DNA of 64,000 nt from Monoplex corrugatus (taxonomy: Eukaryota > Mollusca > Gastropoda > Littorinimorpha > Ranellidae): contig JAPXFY010000031.1 in assembly GCA_030674185.1 (NCBI GenBank), forward strand, positions 44,902,566 to 44,966,565. The letters are read 5' to 3'. The translations under genes were made by a program, and so were the position numbers. This document shows, piece after piece, positions 34,731-43,904 of this stretch. Under the pieces are notes generated by a model. It was not told the origin of the DNA, did no database searches, and saw only the letters and a list, made by a program, of their open reading frames with translations. Each line of letters opens with the position of its first letter. The stretch's first letter is position 1.

Positions 34731-35499
34731 TGTTCTAGTGTGACAAAACAGATTTTTAAAAATGACACCCCCACTGGACGGGGAAAGGGAAAAAAAACCC
34801 GCACCCCTTTAAAAATCCCCATGTTGGTCCATGTCTTTTAAAAGGGGAAAACATATTTTCCAGGAAATTTTTTTCATTAGCTGCTTTTAAACGATACATG
34901 TGTGGACCCCCATACAAAAATTTGGGGATCTGAAAAAGGGGCAAAGGACCTCATGAAAAAGTCTAAAACTTTTCTGAACAAAGAATTTTAAAAAGGAAGC
35001 AAAGCCCAAATTTCCGAAAAATGGAAAATCTGGGGCCCCAAACCCAAAAAAAAAGTCTGTACTTTTTGTTGAAAAAGTATTCCATGATGTAAACCCCAGG
35101 CTGTGGTGTTGGAAAACCCTTTCTTTTTTTGATGTAAAGGGGAAAAAAATTTTTTCAAAAAAATTTTAAAAATTTAAAAACAAAATTGTTTTGTTTTCTC
35201 ATTTTTGGGGCATAAAATCCAAACGAAAGCCCCCTGAGGAAAATTTTCCCGTTATGTTAGTTAAATTTTAGCTCTGGAAAATTTAAAATATTAGGCCCTT
35301 TTTGACTTTGAGGGGACAAAAAGATCTTTTTAAAAAATTTCGCTTGGTAAGCTTTTTTGAAAGGGGCACTGCTGAACTGTTTTCCGGGGCAGTATTGATA
35401 AGTCCATTTTCCCCAGTGTGTAATGAATATGAATAAAACGGTTTATTACTAAGAACTTAAAAGGGGATTTTTTCCCCCAAAAACCCCAAAATTCCTTAA

Positions 35500-36260
35500 A
35501 AATTTAATTTTTAAAAGGAAAAAAATTCTTTTTAAAAATTTGTGGGGATGATTGGGGGTCGATCAAGGTACGTTTTTTGGGGAAGTTCCCCACATTTGAT
35601 TTTTGAAAAAAAAAACAATAGGGAAAGATAAAGAAAAATTGGGGATATGTGTTGTTACAAAAAATTCCAGTCAGTTTTCTTCCCCGGGGGCCTGGGGGGT
35701 TTGTCCCCGAAGTGAGGGAAGAGGTCGCAAAAAAGTTGGGGACATAAGAAAAGGAGTGACCTTTGACACAGACCCCCATCGGAAAAGGTCATGTACACAG
35801 CCATTCATCATCACGCTGGGAAAACTTTTGGAACCCCAGCCACCAACCCGATTTTTCTCCATAAACCCCCAATTTGGGAAAAACCGGGGACAGGGGTAGA
35901 ACCAGGACGGAAAATGTCGGACAGGGGTTTGTTCCCCCTCCCTTTTAAGTACAGTCAAAATTTTTTTCCATTACACCCGAGTGGGGGCAGGGGGCCCGAA
36001 AAAACCAGTCTTCCCTTTCACCAGAAAGGGGAGGTCAGGACAAGAGTGGTAAGAATTCATCACCTGCTGAATAAAGTAACCTGTGCCATCCAGGGTTGAT
36101 GATAAGTCCTTGCTCCATGTTTTCTTCACAACGTTCCAGTGGCTTGTTTGGAGGCAGTTTACTTCGTCAGAATCATCCAGACAGTCTGAGAATTCGTTAC
36201 AGCGTTGGCTGTTTAAAAACACATTGATCGTTGGTGCAACAGAAAACCAGTACATAAAAG
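35500..36260 (-). pseudogene. GRL101/relaxin-receptor-like gene, module A: LDLa and first LRRs
   Basis: On the minus strand, RCNEFSDCLDDSDEVNC (36190-36140) is the second half of an LDL-receptor class A domain with its Ca-binding DxxDSDE pattern. The first half (CTNDQCVFKQ) lies in the adjacent frame one base away. Next come LDGTGYFIQQVMNS and CPDLPF, then in corrupted sequence VRHFPSWFYPCP, an HDDE-type LDLa end (35810) and MGVCVKGHSFSYVPNFFATS, the LRR N-cap. NNTYPQFFFIF and SNVGNFPKKRTL (35650-35560) follow as leucine-rich repeats. The linker wording is typical of the GRL101 family. No transmembrane part of this module was found. Confidence 0.72.
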
Positions 36261-36797
36261 ACAGTGACAGAATGATTCATCACTGGTATTGGACAGTCTT
36301 GTCTGAAGTCACACCCAATGTATAAAGCAGTGTTGTCACGTCATCATCACAGACAAACATGCCATTACAGCACGTTCTTCAGAAAAACAACTAGTTTCCT
36401 GTTTTTCTTGGCACTCATGTTCCAGTAAAAACAAAACTGTGACTGTGTAGTCAGGACAGTAGGGATGGTCGAATCACACGTGAACAGTGAGTGTGTCAGG
36501 TGACCCCCGGATTAAACAAACAAGACCTGCTGTGTCTGTGTGGTGATGGACCGTGGTGGATGTAAGTCAGGGAACTCCATGTGGGGACAGCAGTTACAGT
36601 TTCTGACTGCACTTTGGTTTCACATACTATATCGAGGCGAATTTCTCTTAAAACTAACCTCTGCAACAAGAAATCATATATCAAGTGACCAAGTTTTGAC
36701 ATCTATCTGAGGCTGGTAAACTATTTTTTTCTCTTGGATAAATTGAGTAGAAATTTCTTGTTGATCTGAAGTGAGCATATTGTAGACCATAGTTTTA

Positions 36798-37130
36798 TCA
36801 GACCATTACGAAATTTTCTTTTACATGAAAGGCACAGAGTACCAGCCTGAAGTATATCCCACATGTACAATCACTCTGGAGTGATATTTGAAAAGGTTCA
36901 GAAAAGTCATTAAGTTCTTCTCTTGTTTTAATTGAAGCCAGTTTTTCCACCCACCCTCTGACACTCAGATTCTGCAACCTGGAATGGTGAAGATCTCTTT
37001 TGTTTGATGTATTGGAAACACTTGTCACGTGAGGCCACCATGCCTTTACAGCCAGGACTGCTGAATGGACAGTGTTCTGTTTCACCTGTCCATCTTCACA
37101 CTCTGTCATCAGGTTACGGTCCAGATGATG
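36798..37130 (-). CDS. C-type-lectin-like domain exon, module A receptor
   Basis: A minus-strand exon begins after a good acceptor (CTACTTTCAG, complement of 37131-37140). CPFSSPGCKG, DKCFQYIKQK and FQVAESECQRVGGK are followed, one base out of frame, by LASIKTREELNDF. This is the N-terminal half of a C-type-lectin fold (first Cys pair, the GG.LASI block). The shift is explained by one extra A in GGAAAAACTGG. It lies directly upstream of the LDLa exon on the same strand, so it is probably the N-terminal domain of the same receptor. The second half of the domain is only partly readable. Confidence 0.6.
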   Translation of the reverse strand, partial: HHLDRNLMTECEDGQVKQNTVHSAVLAVKAWWPHVTSVSNTSNKRDLHHSRLQNLSVRGWVEKLASIKTREELNDFSEPFQISLQSDCTCGIYFRLVLCAFHVKENFVMV

Positions 37131-37682
37131 CTGAAAGTAGGATAGTGACCACAGAACAGTTAAACAGACCACTGGGTAGTTTTGAGGGTTGAAGACTTTC
37201 AGACAGGAAAGAAAACATCACTTTTATTAAGCCAGACCCGACAAGGTTTCGAAAACGAAATTGAAGACAGGAAGTGTGAAAGACCTGGGGACTTTTTTTT
37301 CACACAGACGTGTAACATGTCGGGGATTTGTATTCAGATCGTTATATATCACTTCTGTATGTATGTAACAGGTGTAATGAGATAGTACTGGAAAGGTGAG
37401 CATGATGACACAGCCAGGTGATGTTTTTCAGCTCTGCCCAGACACTGTCATATTTAATATCTGGTAACCTTAACCGGTGAAATCACACATCCAGAATGTG
37501 GCCATGTATACCCCGGTAATCATCCTGTGATCTTTGACACCTTTGATTCTTAACCAAACTTTGGAACTTGTTGAATGTTTAATATACATAAAGTTTGCAT
37601 GTGAATTCACATATTGTTCTTCCTCAGTAAAGAGATTACATGCCATCTTGTATGTGAAAAACGCTTCCTTTTATAGCGAAGC

Positions 37683-37989
37683 TTAGAAATCAAATATCTT
37701 TGTTTCCCAGTCTCTAGAATCACAGTGATATTCCAACCGTTCAACATGAGCACGTCCAACATACCTTGTGGCACTTGGATATGTAGAAGACAGAAAGTTG
37801 TGGGAACTTAGCACATACCCCATACACCACTCCCTGCTGTTCTGTGAAGCCAGGTAAATACCGACAGTCTGAACATTTACCTGTAGGACTGTGATGTTTG
37901 TTTGGTTCTGATTCATGATGTAGTCTACACCCGGACAGAGGGCACTGATGTTCAGTGGGACCAGTCACCATATTGTTAGGGATCATGCT
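37683..37989 (-). CDS. Possible upstream exon of the module A gene
   Basis: A long polypyrimidine tract and CAG acceptor (complement of 37990-38006) precede an open minus-strand frame containing ALCPGVDYIMNQNQTN and continuing to WETKIFDF. A possible donor (CAG|GTAAAT) lies at 37880. N-glycosylation-type NQT and NIT sites and Cys residues suit an extracellular region. Its reading frame and its link to the receptor are inferences from position only. Confidence 0.35.
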
Positions 37990-38006
37990 CTGAAAAAAAA
38001 AAAAAG

Positions 38007-38790
38007 AAAGACCAGAAAGAAGGCAGTGCATCAGTCCCAGTACCGACATCAACACTCAGGAATGGACAGCTAGGTCACAAAACTGTTGCTTGTTTGGAGC
38101 TAGTGCATTATCCATGATGTCTTTTCAAAACAGTTTACACTGTATAAATCTTTAATGCTTCCTTTTTTACTTTCAAGATATTCTTCTATTTATAATGACT
38201 AAAATTTTGTTGTAACAACAATAATGATGAATAATTGATAACCTATTGTTACGATACCATCAAGCTGTACCTGCAAACTGTAATTACAACATGCAGATTG
38301 TAACACTTGTAATGATGAATAATGGTATCCAGATTGAATACCATCATACGGTAAACAATTGTAATTCTTCATTGCTATCTATCTTCATGTATCATCTTGG
38401 GGTGTGGCAGGGAGAAAGAGTCAATTGCTAGCAACGAAGACTTGAAGAGATGAAATGTCATGTGACGTCAAACTCTTCTTTATGTCGTCATTCTGAAACT
38501 TCCATGGTCTGCCTTAACTTTAAAACCCATTATCTTTTTGTTGTATGCTTGATGAGCCAACTGGCTTAGTGGCATTCTAATCCAATAACCAGAGGACTTT
38601 ATTCTGATGAATTATGATGGCGGACTTGTATTAGTGTTTCTGATCTTGTTATATTTGGTCTTGTTGACAGCCGTGTTAAACAAACACATTTTATAGGTAA
38701 TAGTTTTGTGTTCCATGGAGCTTGGTCTTGATCCTACTCCTAGTTGGTGCTGGTATGTCAGGATAGGGGATGAAGGTTGACTTGATAAGC
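38007..38790. other. AT-rich spacer, no gene recognised
   Basis: Unique-looking DNA. No domain, tandem repeat or transposon end was identified. Confidence 0.5.
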
Positions 38791-38794
38791 ATGA

Positions 38795-39118
38795 CTTCCA
38801 TGAGTTCCATGGACAGCAAAGAAAACAAACGAGACAGTCTTGAAGGAGGCAGAAAACAAGAAGATCATTTATAAAGAAGATTAGAAAAAGACAAGCAACA
38901 TTTCTAGGATATCTTATGAGGCAAGAGAAATTAGAGCACCTGGTCACACCAGAAAAGCTGGAGGGACAGAGAGCACCAGATAGACCCAGGGCAAAAACAT
39001 AGGATGGACTTGCAGAGTGGCTAAGGACAGAGAGAGTGGGAGATGTACTTGCAGCGACAAGGGATAGATTCTATGGAGGGCCATTGATCGCCACGCCATG
39101 CGGCAGGGCACATGATGA
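38795..39118 (+). mobile_element. RTE-like LINE family A, 3' end
   Basis: It matches the 3' end of the 52348-53183 copy: SSMDSKENKRDSL-type region, LEHLVTPEKLEGQRAP, then ATGCGGCAGGGCACATGATG and a short (GAT)n tail. The frame is broken. Confidence 0.85.
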
Positions 39119-39292
39119 TGATGAGTCACAACAGGAAAGCTAGAAAGAAAAAGAACACAGGTAGACCCAGGGCGAAAAATTTAGTTTTGCAGAGTGAATG
39201 GGGAGAGAAAGAGTAGGAGGAATGCTTGCAGTGACAAAAGATAGATTCTTATGGACAACTGTGATCACCAACGTGATGCGGCAAGGCTCATG
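39119..39292 (+). mobile_element. Second family A 3' end in tandem
   Basis: Directly after the first (GATGAT) tail, the last 170 bp of the same LINE starts again (TCACAACAGGAAAGCTAG ... GTGATGCGGCAAGGCTCATG). Two 3' ends are thus joined head to tail, by insertion of one at the tail of the other or by local duplication. Confidence 0.75.
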
Positions 39293-40944
39293 ATGAAGCT
39301 CTGGTGATGTTCATGTCCAGCTGATGCCAATGTCCAAACCTTGGATGTCTATATGACACTTTATGACAAGGCTTTGTGTTGAAAAATGTGTTGGTGATGC
39401 ACAGCTTATGGCAGGAGCAGAGCTCAGCATTATCGCTAAGGCCTTTGCCCAAAAGGTCAAAAGGTTCCAAAGGGACCGCAAACACTGGCAGATTACATTT
39501 ACCCTGAGTCCTTATGTGGTTTCAAAGCAGAGATCCACAATCGACATAATCTTCTCACTCAAACAGTCTCAGGAGAACAGCTGGGAACAGGGACAACCTT
39601 TATACGTTGCCTTCATTGACTTCACTAAAGGACTTGACCTGGACAGCAGAAAAGGCCTCTTCTCATTCGATATTCCTGGAGAAGATCAGATGTTCGCCAG
39701 AGTTTCTTTCCATGACTGCACAGAGGGGACAGTGTCGTTTGATGGATCATACTCAGAGCCATTCCCTATTCAAAGCTGCGTGAAGCAGGACAGTATATTT
39801 GTTCCAATGCTCTTCGGAATTTTCTTCTCTCTTGTACTATCGCATGTTTTCAGAGCATCTGATGACGAAGTGTGCCTACACACCAGGTCCAACGGCAAGC
39901 TCTTTAACCTTGCATGCTTCAGAGCAAAGACAAAAGTGCATCAGGTCCTGATAAGGAGATACTCTTCTCTATGATGACACCTTGATGTCTGACACACAGT
40001 CTGTTGGTCAGAGACTAGTCATCGCCCTAGTGCATGCCTCCCACGAGTCTGGCCTCATCACCAGTCTGAAGAAGACAGAGATCATCGGGTGGAACGTCAG
40101 CAAAGACCCGAGTATCAGCATCGGCCATCACCCCTCACTCCCACCCCCCAAGCAGTAAATAAATTCAGCTTCCTGGGATAGACAATCTCCAGCACACTGT
40201 CCCCCAAATCAAGGCTCAACAGACGGGACAGGAAAAGCTGCCGCTGCCACGGTCAAGCCGTCTGAAAGAGTGAGGGAGAATAACAAGCTCGTCACAGCCA
40301 TCAAGACTGGATGTGTAGCCACAAAGTTTTCATAATTATGGAGTATTCTTCTCCATGGCAACGAGAGCAGGAAACCTGATGGACACCAAGAGCACTGCCT
40401 CAATAGCTTCCACTTCAGTGTTTGCACCAGGTCCTGGGTATTTCTTGTGTGCCAAACAGAGACATCATGGACCAGGCCAGCCTGTGCCGTCTTTACACAA
40501 CGATGATTGTGCCGGTTTGGCCATGCCTACCACATTACAGTATGGCCACATCACAAAACATATCCAGTTGGGACAGCCCGCAGTGGGATCTCGGCCCAGA
40601 GGGCGCCTACTGCTGCAATATAGGGACGTTTGCAAACGTGACCTGAAGTCTGTTGATAATCGGTGTAAACATCTGGGAACAGACAGCTACAATTCGCTGT
40701 GTCTGGCAACGATTTGCACGTGCCAGTATCGCCATTGCAGAGGAGAAACGAACTTGATAGTGGTTGGACAAGAAATAGAAGGAAAGTTGTGTCAGCAATC
40801 ACACAGCCACAGCCTTCAGCCTTCATGTACGTCATCTGCGCCGAGGATGGTCACTCAAGGATTGGCCTGTTAGCTGTGGCTGACACTGTTCCACATGCAA
40901 CTGAATCCTTAACCATGCGTATCCATTGTCTGATCCGACAGACA
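39293..40944 (+). mobile_element. RTE-like LINE family C, RT to C-terminal zinc finger (pseudogene)
   Basis: RT motif A is YVAFIDFTKGLDLDSRKGL (39605), motif B is degraded to QSCVKQDSIFVPMLFGIFF (39770), and motif C is reduced to a YDDT-like remnant near 39966. Then come LNSFHFQCLHQVLGIS-like sequence (40400, mixed frames), RGRLLLQYRDVCKRDLKS (40600) and GHSRIGL (40850), the C-terminal zinc-finger-like block of this LINE group. Many stops and frameshifts are present, so it is not functional. It is followed immediately by a (TATG)n microsatellite. Confidence 0.82.
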
Positions 40945-41103
40945 GTATGTGTGTGTGTGTGTGATGTATGTATGTATGTATGTATGTATGTATGTATGTA
41001 TGTATGTATGTATGTATGTATGTCTGTATGTATGTATGTATGTATGTATGTATGTATGTATGTATGTATGTATGTATGTGAGTATGTATGTATGTATGCA
41101 CGT
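40945..41103 (+). repeat. (GTAT)n microsatellite
   Basis: Starts as (GT)n and becomes about 33 repeats of GTAT with two or three interruptions (CTGTATG, GTGAGTATG). It lies at the 3' end of the family C LINE and may have grown from its tail. Confidence 0.97.
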
Positions 41104-41249
41104 GTGTGTGTATTCGTATTTATACAGATACTGAACAACAGCTGTTCTCTTTGCTTTTCAAATCTGTGTTTGCCCTGCTTGCATTGCTGTTTACAGTTCT
41201 TTGGATTGCTGTTAGATATCGTGTGTTTAGAATTTTCTTTTACTGCTGG
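41104..41249. other. Short spacer
   Basis: Unique sequence between the microsatellite and the 36-bp array; nothing recognised. Confidence 0.5.
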
Positions 41250-42050
41250 AAGAAGTGTCATGTATAGAATTCTATGGACTACTGACAGAAGTGTCATGTA
41301 TAGAGTTCTATGGACTGCTGACAGAAGTGTCATGTTTAGAGTTCTATGGACTGCTGACAGAAGTGTCATATTTAGAGTTCTATGGACTGCTGACAGAAGT
41401 GTCATGTATAGAGTTCTATGGACTACTGACAGAAGTGTCATGTATAGAGTTCTATGGACTGCTGACAGAAGTGTCATGTTTAGAGTTCTATGGACTGCTG
41501 ACAGAAGTGTCATGTATAGAGTTCTATGGACTACTGACAGAAGTGTCATGTTTAGAGTTCTATGGACTACTGACAGAAGTGTCATGTTTAGAGTTCTATG
41601 GACTACTGACAGAAGTGTCGTGTCATGTATAGAGTTCTATGGACTACTGACAGAAGTGTCATGTATATAGTTCTATGGACTGCTGACAGAAGTGTCATGT
41701 ATAGAGTTCTATGGACTACTGATAGAAGTGTCATGTATATAGTTCTATGGACTGCTGACAAGTGTCATGTGTAGAGTTCTATGGACTACTGACAGAAGTG
41801 TCATGTTTAGAGTTCTATGGACTACTGACATAAGTGTCATGTATAGAGTTCTATGGACTACTGACAGAAGTGTCATGTTTAGAGTTCTATGGACTGCTGA
41901 CAGAAGTGTCATGTTTAGAGTTCTATGGACTACTGACAGAAGTGTTATGTTTAGAGTTCTATGGACTACTGACAGAAGTGTCATGTTTAGAGTTCTATGG
42001 ACTACTGACAGAAATGTCATGTTTAGAGTTCTATGGACTGGAGACTCACT
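41250..42050. repeat. 36-bp minisatellite array
   Basis: About 22 copies of GAAGTGTCATGTATAGAGTT plus CTATGGACTACTGACA. The alternation of TATAGAG/TTTAGAG and CTACTG/CTGCTG variants suggests higher-order blocks. The period is 12 codons, so three frames stay open on both strands; these are not genes. Confidence 0.97.
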
Positions 42051-42329
42051 CATTATACACGTCTTTATGTCCACACAGTCTGGACACACTACAGGCATCA
42101 CAAGCAGGAAGGGCATATACAGCATACAACATACAGCATTGTATGGCCCTGTCCCACTCCCAATGCTGCTGGTAGTGTGCTGGTTGGCTGTATTTTGGTC
42201 TGTGTGAAGAGGAGTGACGAAATGGAGAAAGATAATGTGGCTGACAGTAGGTCGTCCGTTTTAAATCTAAGAACATCTTCCTGAAATAAACGTCTGGTGT
42301 CTTTGTTTCTCTTCTCCCTGAGTCATCTG
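42051..42329. other. Spacer, no gene recognised
   Basis: Unique DNA with short open frames and no recognisable domain. Confidence 0.5.
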
Positions 42330-42660
42330 GTTGGTTGGTTGTTTTGATAGAGCTTTGGACTCAAGATCCGAGATCTTGAGTTCAATCCCAGCCCACAACA
42401 TTACAAACTGACCTGCTGGCTGTCCATCTTAATGTTTCTATCACTCTGGTAGTGTCAGCTTACTGTTTCACAGGTCCCTGTCACCCCTCCCCTCCCACTT
42501 CAAGGCCTTGCCAGCGCATATGGTTTTCCACCAGCTCAGGGAGTCTGACAGATAATTGCTGGCAGATTTGGGTGGAGCGCACATGGAATTCCGCGAGTGA
42601 ACAAACTCTTGAACAAACTCATCTCCAAAGACTGACAGACGTCCTAAGTTAGAAGTTTAT
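42330..42660 (+). mobile_element. Candidate tRNA-derived SINE
   Basis: GATAGAGCTTTGGACTCAAG followed by ATCCGAGATCTTGAGTTCAA and TCCCAGCC lays out like the D-arm end, anticodon arm (loop CTCAAGA) and T-arm of a tRNA. The GAGTTCAATCC stretch resembles a Pol III B box. The left part (GGTTGGTTGGTTG) is a poor A box and the acceptor stem does not pair, so it is not a tRNA gene. About 260 bp of unrelated body follows. No second copy exists in the window to confirm it. Confidence 0.4.
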
Positions 42661-42925
42661 TTGTGTCTGCACGAGTGTGGGATGTGGATGAATCCTTATA
42701 ATTTAAAAAAAAATGGAAGTGCTGTTAACGTGTTAACATTTCTGTAATCAACGTTTGAACTTCTGATCACTTTATGTCATGTACTGACCTGTATTAAGGG
42801 AGACATGTTGAAGTACAGGCCAGGTCATGACATTATGGTCAGATGTTACGATGAGATAAGACCCTGTGGGCATGATGATAAGGGGCTTTTTTTTTTTTAA
42901 AGAAATGACAGTGATTCGACAACGT
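42661..42925. other. Spacer, no gene recognised
   Basis: AT-rich unique DNA; nothing identifiable. Confidence 0.5.
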
Positions 42926-43803
42926 GACTCTATGGTGTTAGTAACGTGGCTTTCTCACAACAACAGGTGTTAGTAACGTGACTTCATGATAACACCAGGT
43001 GTTGGTGACGTGACTTTCTCACAACAACAGGTATTAGTAAGGTGATAACATTACTTTATCACCATAACAGGTGTTAATAAGGTGACTTTCTCACAATAAT
43101 AACTGTTTGTTTGTAACGTGACTTTCTCACTTCAACAGGTGCTAGTAACGTGACTTTCTCACAAGTGTTAGTAACGTGACTTTCTCACAACAACAGGTGT
43201 TAGTAACGTGACTTTCTCACAACAACAGGTGTTAGTAACGTGACTTTCTCACTACAACAGATGTTGGTAACGTGACTTTCTCATAACACGTGTTAGTAAC
43301 GTGACTTTTGACAACAAAACAGATGTTAGTAAAACGACTTTCTGACAACAACAGGTGTTAATAACGTGACTTTCTGACAACAACAGGTGTTTAGTAACGT
43401 GAAGTTCTCACAACAACAGGTGTTAGTAACGTGAAGTTCTCACAACAACAGGTGTTAGTAACGTGAAGTTCTCACAACAACAGGTGTTAGTAACGTGAAG
43501 TTCTCACAACAACAGGTGTTAGTAACGTGAAGTTCTCACAACAACAGATGTTAGTAACGTGAAGTTCTCACAACAACAGGTGTTAGTAACGAGAAGTTTT
43601 CACAAGAACAGGTGTTAGTAACATGACTTTCTCACAACAACAGGTGTTAATAACGTGACTTTCTGACAACAACAGGTGTTAGTAACGTGAAGTTCTCACA
43701 ACAACAGGTGTTAGTAACGTGACTTTCTCACAACAACAGATATAAGTAACGTGACTTTGTGTCAACAATACGTGTTAGTAACGTGACTTTCTGACAACTA
43801 AGG
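42926..43803. repeat. 32-bp minisatellite array
   Basis: About 27 copies of CAACAACAGGTGTTAGTAAC plus GTGACTTTCTCA. A block at 43390-43610 carries the variant GTGAAGTTCTCA in six or more adjacent copies, showing local amplification of one variant. Confidence 0.96.
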
Positions 43804-43904
43804 TAAGAGATTTCACAGTGTGACTGATCTCTATGAAGATGATGATAATCTGACGTCGTTACACATAGGACAAAAATCAGCACACACACAAGAAGATCAG
43901 CTGT

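Larger units (their letters stand above)
22840..36030. other. Corrupted 13-kb block of homopolymer-inflated sequence
   Basis: The base texture changes abruptly: runs of four to fifteen identical bases dominate, whereas such runs are rare elsewhere in the window apart from simple repeats. Known sequences inside it (LINE pieces at 24545 and 33600, receptor pieces at 30-36 kb, a tandem array at 27 kb) remain recognisable, but neighbouring mixed bases are replaced by runs. This fits an unpolished long-read consensus or gap fill. ORFs here, unless listed below, should not be believed. The edges at about 22840 and 36030 are visual estimates. Confidence 0.88.

Noticed and set aside
40851..41585. 244-codon minus-strand open frame with HTYIHTYI and TLLSVVHRTLNM repeats
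   Set aside because: It consists of the (GTAT)n microsatellite plus the 36-bp array; no protein family.
42342..42402. tRNA-Leu(CAA)-like gene
   Set aside because: No pairing acceptor stem, a poor A box, and no long variable arm expected for Leu; kept only as a SINE candidate.
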